NCBI RefSeq assembly: GCF_001468225.1
Contig: NZ_LNRU01000001.1
Coordinates: 1 to 64,000, forward strand
Source: Sphingopyxis sp. H053
GTDB taxonomy: Bacteria; Pseudomonadota; Alphaproteobacteria; Sphingomonadales; Sphingomonadaceae
Length of the DNA: 64,000 nucleotides
Direction: 5' to 3'
Within the stretch, counting starts at the first letter, position 1. Each line of letters begins with the position of its first letter. The position numbers and the translations under genes were made by a program. Positions 43,545-52,088 of this stretch are shown here, in pieces. The notes below the pieces were generated by a model, which ran no database searches, was not told where the DNA came from, and saw only the letters and a list, made by a program, of their open reading frames with translations.

Positions 43545-44516
43545 ATGTTCAACGCTTTCGTTCGCGAGGCCGATCGCCTCGTCCGCGCCGATATCGGCGC
43601 GGCAAACCCGCCCGCGATCCTGTGGGCGGATATCGTCCATCCGACCGCCGCCGACGCCGCAAATGCCGCCGCCTTGCTGGGGATTTCGATCCCGACGCTG
43701 CCCGAAATGCAGGAAATCGAGCCCTCGGCGCGGCTTTACGAAGAGGTCGGCGCGCAGTTCATGACGGTGCCGATCGTCGTCGGGCTCGACGGCGATGCGC
43801 CGCGCCTTGCGCCCGTCACCTTCATCCTCGGCGCGGCAAGCCTCGCGACGGTGCGCCATGCCGAGGCGGCGCCGTTCGAACAGGTCGTCGCGCGCCGGCT
43901 GCGCACCAACGGCGCCACGACCGCCGAAACGCTGATGCTCGACCTGATCGAGGCGATCGTCGACCGCGTCGCCGACGTGCTCGAACGCAGCGCGCTCCAC
44001 TGCGACACCGTGTCGCGCGACGTTTTCGCGCGGAAGGCGGCGGGCGGCGGCACCGAAGGTCCGGCGCGCGATCTCGAAGCGATGCTCGGCCGCATCGGGC
44101 GCGAGGGCGACCTGCTCACCAAGCTGCGCGAATGCCTCGTCGGGCTCGCGCGGATGCTGTCCTATCATGGCACGCGCAGCGAAGGCAGCGCCCGCGAGGC
44201 GCGCGCACGGCTCAAGACGATCCAGCGCGACGTGCAGGCGCTGACCGATCACGCCAGCTTCCTGTCGGGCAAGATCAACTTCCTGCTCGACGCGACGCTC
44301 GGGCTGATCAACCTCGAACAGAACCAGATCATCAAGATTTTCACCGTCGCCGCGGTGGCTTTCCTGCCGCCGACGCTGATCGCGTCGATCTACGGCATGA
44401 ATTTCGACCTCATGCCCGAACTGCGCTGGCAGTACGGCTATCCCTTCGCGATCGGGCTGATGCTCGTCTCGTCGATCCTGCCCTTCGCCTATTTCCGCAA
44501 GCGCGGGTGGCTGTGA
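43545..44516 (+). CDS. CorA-family divalent cation (Mg2+) transporter
   Basis: 323 residues. A cytoplasmic alpha/beta domain and long helices (about 100-255) precede two C-terminal membrane helices with the diagnostic IYGMNF between them (GMN motif), then a basic end (YFRKRGWL). LINLEQNQIIKIFTVAAVAFLPPTLIASIYGMNFD is typical CorA in order. It forms a homopentamer for Mg2+ (or Co2+/Ni2+) entry. Its translation start lies just after the sequestering hairpin, and the leader peptide precedes it. Confidence 0.93.
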   Translation: MFNAFVREADRLVRADIGAANPPAILWADIVHPTAADAANAAALLGISIPTLPEMQEIEPSARLYEEVGAQFMTVPIVVGLDGDAPRLAPVTFILGAASLATVRHAEAAPFEQVVARRLRTNGATTAETLMLDLIEAIVDRVADVLERSALHCDTVSRDVFARKAAGGGTEGPARDLEAMLGRIGREGDLLTKLRECLVGLARMLSYHGTRSEGSAREARARLKTIQRDVQALTDHASFLSGKINFLLDATLGLINLEQNQIIKIFTVAAVAFLPPTLIASIYGMNFDLMPELRWQYGYPFAIGLMLVSSILPFAYFRKRGWL

Positions 44517-44641
44517 TGCCGGTGGGAGACAGGCGATGGACCTTCGACCGCGACCGTATCGATCTGGACCTGCTCGCCGGCCGACAGGGCGGGGCGGCGG
44601 GCAACGGCAGCGTCACGCTGGGGTCCACGATCCGGCGATAA
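44516..44641 (+). CDS. Possible 41-codon frame coupled to the CorA-type stop
   Basis: The ATG overlaps the CorA-type stop (TGATG). The frame encodes a polar, Asp/Arg-rich N-terminal half (MPVGDRRWTFDRDRIDLDLL) and a Gly-rich end (GRQGGAAGNGSVTLGSTIRR). It has no membrane segment and no recognised family. Coupling makes translation possible, but coding is unproven. Confidence 0.25.
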   Translation: MPVGDRRWTFDRDRIDLDLLAGRQGGAAGNGSVTLGSTIRR

Positions 44642-44725
44642 CGGAACGGCGAGCGGCCTTTAGCGACTTGCTGCTTGCGGCGCACACGTGTTAGAACATA
44701 TATAGAACATTGTTGGAGATGCCCA

Positions 44726-45220
44726 TTGTCCGCCGCCGTCGATCCTGCCTATCGCCATTATCCCAAGCACGCCGAGTTTCGCGAACCTATCGAAGCGGGC
44801 GGCGCGGCGCTCAAGCTCTATCACCTGACCGCCACCGACGCGCCGGTGCCGGACGATGTGGCCAGGCTCTGCGCCGACTGGTTCGCCGGACACGCGCCGG
44901 CGGCCGTGGCGCCGGGCGATTGCGGCTTCGTCATCCTCCACCGCTGCGGCGCCGATTTCTATTTCCTGCTCGTGTCGGTGTGGCGGGGGTCGAACGAACT
45001 CTGGGAAGCCGTCTGGTATCGCCACGGCGACATGCCCGCCTTCGCGCCGTTCGATTCGGCCTATCCGCCGGAAGCGGGCGCCCCGCGCCCGACCTTCTGC
45101 GTCTGGGAGCTTGGAATCGTCGCGCACGAGAGCGCGGCGTGGGGCCGTTACCTCGCGTCGCCGCGCGACGACACCGCGCGGTCGCGCTGGGTTGATGATA
45201 TCTTCGAAGGCGCTGTATAG
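44726..45220 (+). CDS. Conserved hypothetical protein
   Basis: 164 residues from a TTG at 44726, chosen because GGAG lies seven bases before it; upstream in-frame ATG codons are poorly placed. Blocks such as HYPKHAEFREPIEAGGAALKLYHL, CGFVILHRCGADFYFLLVSVWRGSNELWEAVWYR and CVWELGIVAHESAAWGRYL suggest a compact soluble alpha/beta protein rich in Trp and His. I do not recognise the family. It lies just before the DJ-1 gene and may be co-transcribed with it. Confidence 0.65.
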   Translation: MSAAVDPAYRHYPKHAEFREPIEAGGAALKLYHLTATDAPVPDDVARLCADWFAGHAPAAVAPGDCGFVILHRCGADFYFLLVSVWRGSNELWEAVWYRHGDMPAFAPFDSAYPPEAGAPRPTFCVWELGIVAHESAAWGRYLASPRDDTARSRWVDDIFEGAV

Positions 45221-45248
45221 GCGCCGCTCGTTCAAGGGGAGTTTTGAC

Positions 45249-45872
45249 GTGCAGATTGCGGTGCTGACCTTCGACGGCTTCAACGAACTCGATTCGTTCG
45301 TTGCGGCTGGAATCCTGAACCGTTTGCGCGGGCAGGGCTGGGAAGCGCACATCACGTCGCCGACGCCGCGCGTCACCTCGATGAACGGCGTGACGATCGA
45401 GCGCCAGCAACCGCTCGACTTCGCGGCAAAGGCCGACGCGGTGATCATCGGCAGCGGGATCAAAACGCGCGAGATCGCGGCGGACCCGCTGATGCTCGGG
45501 CGCATCCGGCTCGACCCGTCGCGCCAGCTGATCGGGGCGCAATGTTCGGGGACGCTGCTGCTCGCGAAGCTCGGGCTGGTCGGCGCGCTCCCCGCGTGCA
45601 CCGACCTCACGACGAAGCCGTGGGTGATCGAGGCCGGAGTCGAGGTGCTCGACGCGCCCTTCGTCGCGCACGGCAATGTCGCGACCGCGGGCGGCTGCCT
45701 CGCGTCGCAATATCTCGCCGCGTGGATCATCGCGCGGCTCGCCGGGACCACGGCGGCCGAAGAGGCGCTGCACTATGTCGCGCCGGTCGGCGAGAAAGCG
45801 GACTATGTGACGCGCGCGATGGCGGCGGTGCGGCCGTTCCTTGCGGAAGAAAATCTCGCGCGCACCGCGTAA
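45249..45872 (+). CDS. DJ-1/PfpI superfamily protein (AraC-like amidotransferase fold)
   Basis: 207 residues from a GTG at 45249 (AGGGGAG eight bases before). IAVLTFDGFNELDSFVAAGIL is the family start; the nucleophile Cys lies in IGAQCSGTLLLAKLGLVG; TTKPWVI and GNVATAGGCLASQYLAAWII follow. Members act as isonitrile hydratases, glyoxalases or repair proteins; the exact activity is unknown. Downstream of and probably coupled to the hypothetical gene. Confidence 0.85.
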   Translation: MQIAVLTFDGFNELDSFVAAGILNRLRGQGWEAHITSPTPRVTSMNGVTIERQQPLDFAAKADAVIIGSGIKTREIAADPLMLGRIRLDPSRQLIGAQCSGTLLLAKLGLVGALPACTDLTTKPWVIEAGVEVLDAPFVAHGNVATAGGCLASQYLAAWIIARLAGTTAAEEALHYVAPVGEKADYVTRAMAAVRPFLAEENLARTA

Positions 45873-45953
45873 CTGGCGATCCCGTACAATAGATCTTGCC
45901 CCGGCCTGCTATAATCCGGCATTTTGCGGCGTGCGCAAACTGGGGGCAGGGCA

Positions 45954-47969
45954 ATGACGGCACCGTTTAATTTCGGGCAGCTCAAATTTCTGAAGGCGCT
46001 GACCGAAGCGCTGTTTCACGACGCCGAGATGGTGATTTCGGCCGATCAGGTCGTCGCCAATGTCTGCGACCTGTTCGAAAAGGTCGGCGGCACCAAGCTC
46101 GACGAGATCCGCCTGTCGCTGACCGCGACCGAACTGGTGCTCGGCGGCCCCTTCTTTACCGAGAATGATGTCGCGGACCGCGTCGAAAGGCTGACCGATC
46201 GCCTCAAGAACAGCCAGATCGACCTGTTCCAGGACATGGCGCGGCTGCGCGGCGTCATCTACGCCTGCTATTATGGCCATTGGCAGCCGGGGCTCGAACC
46301 CGGCGATCAGGCAGCCAATGCCGCCAATCCGGTGCATCGCCAGATCGGCTTCACCCTCCCCAAATTCCGCCAGCGCGGTAGCTATGACGTGCCGCTCGAA
46401 CCCGTGCACGGGCGCGAGATCGACCCCGCGCATATCCTTGACGCGTCGACGCTCGAGGACGAATATGATGTGATCGTCATCGGCTCGGGCGCCGGGGGCG
46501 GGGTCGCCGCGTATAATATCGCGGCGCAGGGTTATAAGGTGCTGATCGTCGAGGCGGGCCCCTTCTACCCCAGCCACGCGATCACGCACCACGAGCTCGA
46601 CATGATCGCCAAGCTCTACAAGCATGGCGCGCTGCAAACCTCGACCAACCGCGATTTCGTGGTGTTCCAGGGGCGCTGCGTCGGCGGATCGTCGACGATC
46701 AACAACGGCATCTGCCTGCGCGTCAACGAGCCGGGACGCACGCATCCAGATGCGAAGGATGTGCTCGCCAAATGGGCGAGCATCGGCGCGCCCGTCGACG
46801 CCGCGGCGTTCCATGCGAGCTATGATGCGGTGCGCGACAAGCTCGGCATCGCCCCCATCGAACCCCGCAGCGGGCGCCATAACGGCCCGCATCTGATCGA
46901 GGGATGGCGCAGCTATGCGGCCGGATCGACCAACCCGCGCGACCAGCGCGCGATCGCCGACTGGTTCGCCAAGAATTTCGGCCCGCCGAACACCGCCAGC
47001 GCGTGCGCCTATTGCGGCTATTGCAATTCGGGCTGCGCCTATGGCCGCCGCATGGGCATCGCGCAAACCTATCTGCCCGAGGCGTGCCGCGATTTCGGCG
47101 CGCGCATCCTGCCCGGGACCAAGGCAGACCGCATCGTCTGGCAAACCGCCTACGACGGGCGGCGCGAGGCCGAAGCGGTCAAGCTGGTCCTCCCCGACGG
47201 GTCGAAGACGCTGGTCCGCGCGCGCGTCGGCGTCGTCGTCGCCGCGGGCACGATCGCGTCGTCAAAGCTGCTCGACCGCAGCGATATCGACCGTACCGGC
47301 TATCAGGTGTCGCTCAACGTCGCCTCGCCCGTCGTTGCCTTGATGCCCGACCGCGTCGGCGGCGATGCGTGGGACGAGGACCAGATGTCGAGCTATGTCG
47401 ACTGCGGCGACTTCCTGCTCGAAAGCCATTTTCAGCCGCCGATGTCGATGGCGTCGCTGATGCCCGGCTGGTTCGGCGACCATGCCAGCCGGATGAAGAA
47501 TTTCGGCCGCGTCCATTCGGCGGGCATCCTTTTTCCCGCCGACCGGCGCGGGCAGGTGAAGGACGGCAAACTGGAGTTCCGGCTGGACGTGGACGACGAT
47601 CTGCCGGTGCTGCGCGACGCGATGGCGACGCTGACCAAGGTCCATTTCGCCGCGGGGGCGCTCGAATGCTATCCCGCGCTGGCCAAGGGGCAAAAGATCA
47701 CGCCCGGCATGGATGTCGATGCGTTTTTCCGCGATGCGATCCGCGAACAGGACGATGTCACGCTGTCGAGCAGCCACCCGCACGGCGGCAATGCGATCAA
47801 CGAGGATCCGGCGTACGGCGTCGTCGATCTCGACTGCCGCGTCCACGAAACGACCAATGTCTTCGTCACCGACGCGAGCACTTTCCCCAGCTGCATCCGC
47901 GTCAACGCGCAGTGGACGACGATGGCGATGGCGCAATATGCCACGGGACGGAGTGATCCGTTCGGGTGA
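45954..47969 (+). CDS. GMC-family FAD oxidoreductase with a Cys cluster
   Basis: 671 residues from the ATG at 45954. A helical N-terminal extension of about 150 residues precedes the FAD motif DVIVIGSGAGGGVAAYNIA; GRCVGGSSTINNGICLRVNE is the second GMC block; the C-terminus carries SSSHPHGGNAIN and ASTFPSCIRVNAQWTTMAMA. Residues near 345 read SACAYCGYCNSGCAYG, a four-Cys cluster that could bind Fe-S or zinc. This organisation is like long-chain alcohol or glucoside/sterol-type dehydrogenases of the GMC class. Substrate unknown. Confidence 0.85.
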   Translation: MTAPFNFGQLKFLKALTEALFHDAEMVISADQVVANVCDLFEKVGGTKLDEIRLSLTATELVLGGPFFTENDVADRVERLTDRLKNSQIDLFQDMARLRGVIYACYYGHWQPGLEPGDQAANAANPVHRQIGFTLPKFRQRGSYDVPLEPVHGREIDPAHILDASTLEDEYDVIVIGSGAGGGVAAYNIAAQGYKVLIVEAGPFYPSHAITHHELDMIAKLYKHGALQTSTNRDFVVFQGRCVGGSSTINNGICLRVNEPGRTHPDAKDVLAKWASIGAPVDAAAFHASYDAVRDKLGIAPIEPRSGRHNGPHLIEGWRSYAAGSTNPRDQRAIADWFAKNFGPPNTASACAYCGYCNSGCAYGRRMGIAQTYLPEACRDFGARILPGTKADRIVWQTAYDGRREAEAVKLVLPDGSKTLVRARVGVVVAAGTIASSKLLDRSDIDRTGYQVSLNVASPVVALMPDRVGGDAWDEDQMSSYVDCGDFLLESHFQPPMSMASLMPGWFGDHASRMKNFGRVHSAGILFPADRRGQVKDGKLEFRLDVDDDLPVLRDAMATLTKVHFAAGALECYPALAKGQKITPGMDVDAFFRDAIREQDDVTLSSSHPHGGNAINEDPAYGVVDLDCRVHETTNVFVTDASTFPSCIRVNAQWTTMAMAQYATGRSDPFG

Positions 47970-47979
47970 GGGTGTGTTG

Positions 47980-48115
47980 ATCCTCCCTGTCGCGCAGCGA
48001 TGGGGAGGTGGCAGCGCGCAGCGCTGACGGAGGGGCGAATGGCGCGACGTTGCAGCCCCTCCACCACCGCCTGCGGCGGCGGTCCCCCTCCCCATCGCTG
48101 CGCGACAGGGAGGAT
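47980..48115 (-). repeat. Palindromic intergenic repeat, family A, copy 2
   Basis: The reverse complement of this segment aligns along its whole length with 14319-14452 (ATCCTCCCTG...CAGGGAGGAT). It lies 10 bases after the GMC gene stop. Confidence 0.85.
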
Positions 48116-48176
48116 TGGCTCCTCGCAATAACCTTGCTTTTGTTGGATGGGGCAAACGGGTAAGGGGAGCGCCGCC

Positions 48177-48905
48177 ATGACCTTCACCGTTGCCGCCCTC
48201 TACCGCTTCGCGCCATTCGACGATCCTGCCGCGCTGCGCCAGCCGCTGATCGACCTGTGCGCGGCAGAGGGCGTCATGGGCACGCTGCTCCTCGCGCGCG
48301 AAGGCGTGAACGGGACAATCGCCGGGACCGCGGCAGGCATCGCCGCGGTGCTCGGCCATATCCGCGGCCTGCCCGACTGCGCCGAACTCGACGTCAAATA
48401 TTCGGCCGCGACCGAGATGCCGTTTCAGCGGATGAAGGTGCGGCTGAAAAAGGAAATCGTGACGATGAAGGTGCCGGGGCTCGACCCCGCGCGCGACGCC
48501 GCTCCTTACGTGGACCCCGCCGACTGGAACGCGCTGGTCGACGACCCGGACACGGTGCTGATCGATACGCGCAACGGCTTCGAGGTCGGCTACGGCAGCT
48601 TCGCGGGTGCGGTCGATCCCGAAACCAAAAGCTTCGGCGAATTCCCCGACTGGTGGCGCGCCAACGCCGACCGTTTTGCGGGGAAGCGCGTTGCGATGTT
48701 CTGCACCGGCGGCATCCGCTGCGAAAAATCGACCGCCTTCCTCCGCCACGAGGGCGTTGAGGATGTCGTCCACTTGAAGGGCGGTATCCTCGCCTATCTG
48801 GAACAGGTGCCCGAGGGCGAAAGCCGCTGGCACGGCAGCTGCTTCGTCTTCGACGAGCGGGTGAGCGTCGGGCACGGCCTCGTCGAGGTCGGCGAGAAGG
48901 AATAG
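48177..48905 (+). CDS. trhO: tRNA uridine(34) hydroxylase (rhodanese-like, TrhO/YceA)
   Basis: 242 residues. The N-terminal YceA-specific domain has [15 protein letters not shown] and [18 protein letters not shown]; the rhodanese domain follows with [16 protein letters not shown] and the catalytic loop [12 protein letters not shown] (Cys176), then [31 protein letters not shown]. TrhO uses O2 to make 5-hydroxyuridine at the tRNA wobble position. AAGGGGAG precedes the start. Confidence 0.93.
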   Translation: MTFTVAALYRFAPFDDPAALRQPLIDLCAAEGVMGTLLLAREGVNGTIAGTAAGIAAVLGHIRGLPDCAELDVKYSAATEMPFQRMKVRLKKEIVTMKVPGLDPARDAAPYVDPADWNALVDDPDTVLIDTRNGFEVGYGSFAGAVDPETKSFGEFPDWWRANADRFAGKRVAMFCTGGIRCEKSTAFLRHEGVEDVVHLKGGILAYLEQVPEGESRWHGSCFVFDERVSVGHGLVEVGEKE

Positions 48906-49000
48906 GGCAGGAACGACGGTTCGTCCGACGGGGTGACCGACCGCTTTGGGGATGCTGAGCGGACGTTCATGTTACCCATTTTTCCTTGTTACCCATTTTT

Positions 49001-49092
49001 CGTCATCCCGGACCTGATCCGGGATCCCGCTTTTTTTAGGCATCGACTGGCTTCGATCTCAAGCGCGACCCCGGATCAGGTCCGGGGTGACG
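49001..49092. repeat. CGTC...GACG palindromic element, GGACCTGATCCGG subtype, copy 4
   Basis: CGTCATCCCGGACCTGATCC on the left and GGATCAGGTCCGGGGTGACG on the right; the T-to-C change in the left half is matched by A-to-G in the right. Confidence 0.85.
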
Positions 49093-49188
49093 ATGATGGA
49101 AGAGGCGGCTTCCGGCCTGTAGCGGTCATTCATCTGGGTCGGGCGAAAGGCTGCAATGGGGTGGTAAGCTGTCGCATTTCCCCTTCTT

Positions 49189-49266
49189 CGTCATCCCCGC
49201 GAAGGCGGGGATCCCGCTTGGCGGCGGCGAGAAAGAAGCGGGATTCCCGCCTTCGCGGGAATGACG
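49189..49266. repeat. CGTC...GACG palindromic element, CGCGAAGGCG hybrid subtype
   Basis: CGTCATCCCCGCGAAGGCGG on the left and CCGCCTTCGCGGGAATGACG on the right. The outer bases (CGTCAT, ATGACG) are of the GGACTTGATCC type and the hairpin core is of the CGCGAAGGCG type. Confidence 0.85.
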
Positions 49267-49418
49267 GGAATCGGTCGATTCATGCCGTTCCCGCACCCCG
49301 GGCGAAGCCCGCGGCCGCCGACATGACGAAATAGGGTCGCTTGTGCGGTAAAACTCTTTCCTACATCTAACCCATATGGTTCCCTTGCGTGGTTTTAACT
49401 TACCGAAAGGACGAATCG

Positions 49419-50378
49419 ATGGAACACGCCATTCCCGATCCCGCCGCCATCGCCGCGCCCGCCAGCTACCACTGGACCCCGGCGCTTCAGCGCGATTTCC
49501 TGGGCCGCCTCGCGACGAGCGGCTCGGTGCGCATCGCCGCCGCGCATGTCTCGATGTCGCCGAGCGCCGCCTATCAACTGCGCCGTCGGCCCGAGGGCGC
49601 GGCCTTTTCGCTCGGCTGGGCCGCAGCGTTGCTCATCGCGCGCGACCGGCTCGCCGACGAACTGCTCGACCGCGCGATCTATGGGGTCGAGGAAAGTGTC
49701 GAACGCCAGGCCGAAGCCGAAACGCAGCGCGCCTTTACCAAGCGCCGCCGCCAGATCCCAAGCCTCGGCCTCGCGATGCTCGCGCGGCTCGACCGCGCCG
49801 TCGACGTGCGCGCCCGCGCGGGCGAGGCGATGCTCGCGCAGATCATCGCGGGCGACTGGGCCGGGTTCCTGTCGCTCTTCGATATCGGCGCCGGCCATCC
49901 CGATGCGCAGGGCCATGGCGCCGCGCTCGCGTGCTGGCTCGCCGGCCGCGACAATCGCGCCAACCCGCTCGCCAGCCTATGGAAAGACACCCCGATCGCG
50001 AGTGAAGTTGCGCAGTTTTCCGCGCTTTCCGAAAGCGACCCCGAACCCGAACCGACCCCCGAAGAGGAAGCCGCCGAAATGACGATCTGGGCCGACGAGG
50101 AAAGCGGCGAATGGCGCACCAACTTCCCGCCGCCCGACGATTATGTCGGGATCGAGGAAGGCGCGTTCGGCGACAAGGATTATGAACGCACCCTCGACGA
50201 CGAAGAGGCGGAAGCGTGGGAAGCCGCGCATGCCGAGATCATCGCCCCGCTGCGCAAAGCGGGCGAGGTCGCGCGCCGCGCCTTCTTTGGTTTGCCGGTG
50301 ACGGCGAATGGCCCGGCGCCTGCGGCGAAGGAAGACGCACAGGCGCTCACAATGGGGACGGTTGAACCCTCTTCGTGA
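49419..50378 (+). CDS. Hypothetical protein with a phage-like helix-turn-helix N-terminus
   Basis: 319 residues from the ATG at 49419 (AAAGGACG upstream). Residues of about 14-70 (WTPALQRDFLGRLATSGSVR, AAAHVSMSPSAAYQLRRR) resemble the HTH of small terminase-like or transposase-like DNA-binding proteins. A helical Arg/Glu middle part follows, then a strongly acidic C-terminal half (SESDPEPEPTPEEEAAEM; EEGAFGDKDYERTLDDEEAEAWEAAHAEI). Such proteins occur singly in sphingomonads. Regulator or domesticated phage protein is inference. Confidence 0.7.
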   Translation: MEHAIPDPAAIAAPASYHWTPALQRDFLGRLATSGSVRIAAAHVSMSPSAAYQLRRRPEGAAFSLGWAAALLIARDRLADELLDRAIYGVEESVERQAEAETQRAFTKRRRQIPSLGLAMLARLDRAVDVRARAGEAMLAQIIAGDWAGFLSLFDIGAGHPDAQGHGAALACWLAGRDNRANPLASLWKDTPIASEVAQFSALSESDPEPEPTPEEEAAEMTIWADEESGEWRTNFPPPDDYVGIEEGAFGDKDYERTLDDEEAEAWEAAHAEIIAPLRKAGEVARRAFFGLPVTANGPAPAAKEDAQALTMGTVEPSS

Positions 50379-50397
50379 GATGGTGCCTCGCTACCAA

Positions 50398-51024
50398 TCA
50401 GCCCGTCGCGTGCGCCGCGCCATATTCGTACCAGCCGAACGGCCGCGGCGTTTTCGGGATGTAAGCGGCCGCCTGCCGGTCGACCGCGAAACCCGCCTTT
50501 TCATAGGCGTCGCTGATCGGCCGGGTCAGGTGGCAGTTGCCGCCGATGCGTTTCCACACCGGCTCGATCCGCCGCTGCCACTTCGCGACCCCGGCATCGG
50601 GCGCGGCGCCATGTTCGAGGAACAGCGCGGTCCCGCCGGGCTTCAGCACGCGGCGGATTTCGGCGAGCACCGCGGCCTGATCGTGAACCGAGCATAAGGT
50701 GAAGGTGGTAACGACGGTGTCGAAAGAACCGCTCTCAAACGGCATCGCCTCGCCGATCCCTTCACGGATATCGGCGTCGATCCCGCGCGCCGCCGCCGCC
50801 GCGACGCTCATCGCGAGCAGTTCGGGCGAGGGATCGAGCCCGCTGAAGCTCTCGATCTGCCCCGGCCGGTAAAATTCCATGTTGATCCCGCCGCCGCAAC
50901 CGAGTTCGAGCACATGTCCGCGCGCGTTCGGCACGACCTTGCTGCGCACCTTCATGATCTGCCCCTGCGAACAGGCGCATTTGATCAGCCGCGGTACCCC
51001 ATGACGTTCCCACCAGCTCGCCAT
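50398..51024 (-). CDS. Class I SAM-dependent methyltransferase
   Basis: 208 residues. Motif I is VLELGCGGGINMEFY, motif II FSGLDPSPELLAMS, and FDTVVTTFTLCSVHDQAAVLAEIRRVLKPGG is the post-II to motif III region, as in UbiE/METTL7-type enzymes. CACSQGQIMKVR near the N-terminus is typical of the group that annotates as phosphatidylethanolamine- or lipid-type methyltransferases; the substrate is not certain. It is divergent from trxB. Confidence 0.85.
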   Translation of the reverse strand: MASWWERHGVPRLIKCACSQGQIMKVRSKVVPNARGHVLELGCGGGINMEFYRPGQIESFSGLDPSPELLAMSVAAAAARGIDADIREGIGEAMPFESGSFDTVVTTFTLCSVHDQAAVLAEIRRVLKPGGTALFLEHGAAPDAGVAKWQRRIEPVWKRIGGNCHLTRPISDAYEKAGFAVDRQAAAYIPKTPRPFGWYEYGAAHATG

Positions 51025-51117
51025 TCGCCAGTCTCCCCTTGGCGCGGAAGGTGACCCTTGCTAGCGCGGTTGGCAACACCCATCTGTGCCTGTCCGCACC
51101 GCCAACGAAAGATCGTT

Positions 51118-52083
51118 ATGCCCGCCGTCCATCACACCAAGATGCTCATCCTCGGTTCCGGCCCCGCCGGTCTGTCGGCCGCCATCTATGCCGCGCGCGC
51201 GGGCATGATGCCGATCGTGGTGCAGGGGCTGCAACCCGGCGGCCAGCTGACGATCACCACCGACGTCGAAAACTACCCGGGCTTTGCCGAGGTGATCCAG
51301 GGGCCGTGGCTGATGGAGCAGATGACCGCGCAGGCGACGCATGTCGGCACCAGCATGATCTGGGACACGATCGTCGACGTCGACCTGTCGCGCCGTCCGT
51401 TCAAGCTGACCGGTGACGGCGGCGACGTCTATATGGCCGAAACGCTCGTCATCGCGACGGGTGCGCAGGCGAAATGGCTCGGCGTGCCGGGCGAACAGGA
51501 ACTGGGCGGCAAGGGCGTTTCGGCGTGTGCGACGTGCGACGGTTTCTTCTATCGCGGCAAGAAGGTCGTGGTAATCGGCGGCGGCAACACCGCGGTCGAG
51601 GAAGCGCTCTATCTCACCAACCACAGCGAAGACGTTACGTTGATCCACCGCCGCGACCATTTGCGCGCTGAAAAGATCTTGCAGGACCGCCTGTTCGCCA
51701 ATCCGAAGATCAAGGTGCTGTGGAACAAGCGCGTCGACCGTTTCGTCGCGGGTGAAGGCGTGTCGGGGCTGGTCGGCGTCGACCTGATCGACACCGAAAC
51801 CGGCGCGGCGAGCTTTGAGCCGACCGACGGCGGCTTCGTCGCGATCGGCCACAGCCCGTCGACCGAGCTGTTCAAGGGCAAGCTGCCGCTCGACGACGAC
51901 GGCTATCTCGAAGTGACGCCGGGTACGTCGCTGACCGCGATCCCCGGCGTCTTCGCCGCGGGCGACGTCACCGACAAAATCTATCGTCAGGCGGTGACCG
52001 CCGCGGGCATGGGCTGCATGGCGGCGCTCGACGCGGAGCGGTTCTTGGCCGAGGCCGAATATCACGCGATGGTGGACGCCTGA
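51118..52083 (+). CDS. trxB: Thioredoxin reductase
   Basis: 321 residues from the ATG at 51118. FAD motif MLILGSGPAGLSAAIYAARA; redox pair Cys137/Cys140 in SACATCDGFFYRGKK; NADPH motif VVVIGGGNTAVEEALYL; C-terminal FAD block GVFAAGDVTDKIYRQAVTAAG. It reduces thioredoxin with NADPH in the cytoplasm. A palindromic element lies between its stop and the convergent XrtA hydrolase gene. Confidence 0.97.
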   Translation: MPAVHHTKMLILGSGPAGLSAAIYAARAGMMPIVVQGLQPGGQLTITTDVENYPGFAEVIQGPWLMEQMTAQATHVGTSMIWDTIVDVDLSRRPFKLTGDGGDVYMAETLVIATGAQAKWLGVPGEQELGGKGVSACATCDGFFYRGKKVVVIGGGNTAVEEALYLTNHSEDVTLIHRRDHLRAEKILQDRLFANPKIKVLWNKRVDRFVAGEGVSGLVGVDLIDTETGAASFEPTDGGFVAIGHSPSTELFKGKLPLDDDGYLEVTPGTSLTAIPGVFAAGDVTDKIYRQAVTAAGMGCMAALDAERFLAEAEYHAMVDA

Positions 52084-52088
52084 CAAAA

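Larger units (their letters stand above)
48906..49418. other. 513-base gene-free stretch with two palindromic elements
   Basis: No frame here looks coding. It contains a 14-bp direct repeat (48971-48984 and 48988-49001), palindromes at 49001-49092 and 49189-49266, and the leader of the DNA-binding-like gene ending in AAAGGACG. Confidence 0.7.

Noticed and set aside
44675..44725. Upstream in-frame ATG for the hypothetical gene at 44726
   Set aside because: No ribosome site fits it, whereas GGAG is well placed for the TTG at 44726.
49419..50378. Prophage remnant, suggested by the terminase-like N-terminus
   Set aside because: No integrase, capsid, portal or attachment repeats are nearby, and flanking genes are ordinary chromosomal ones.
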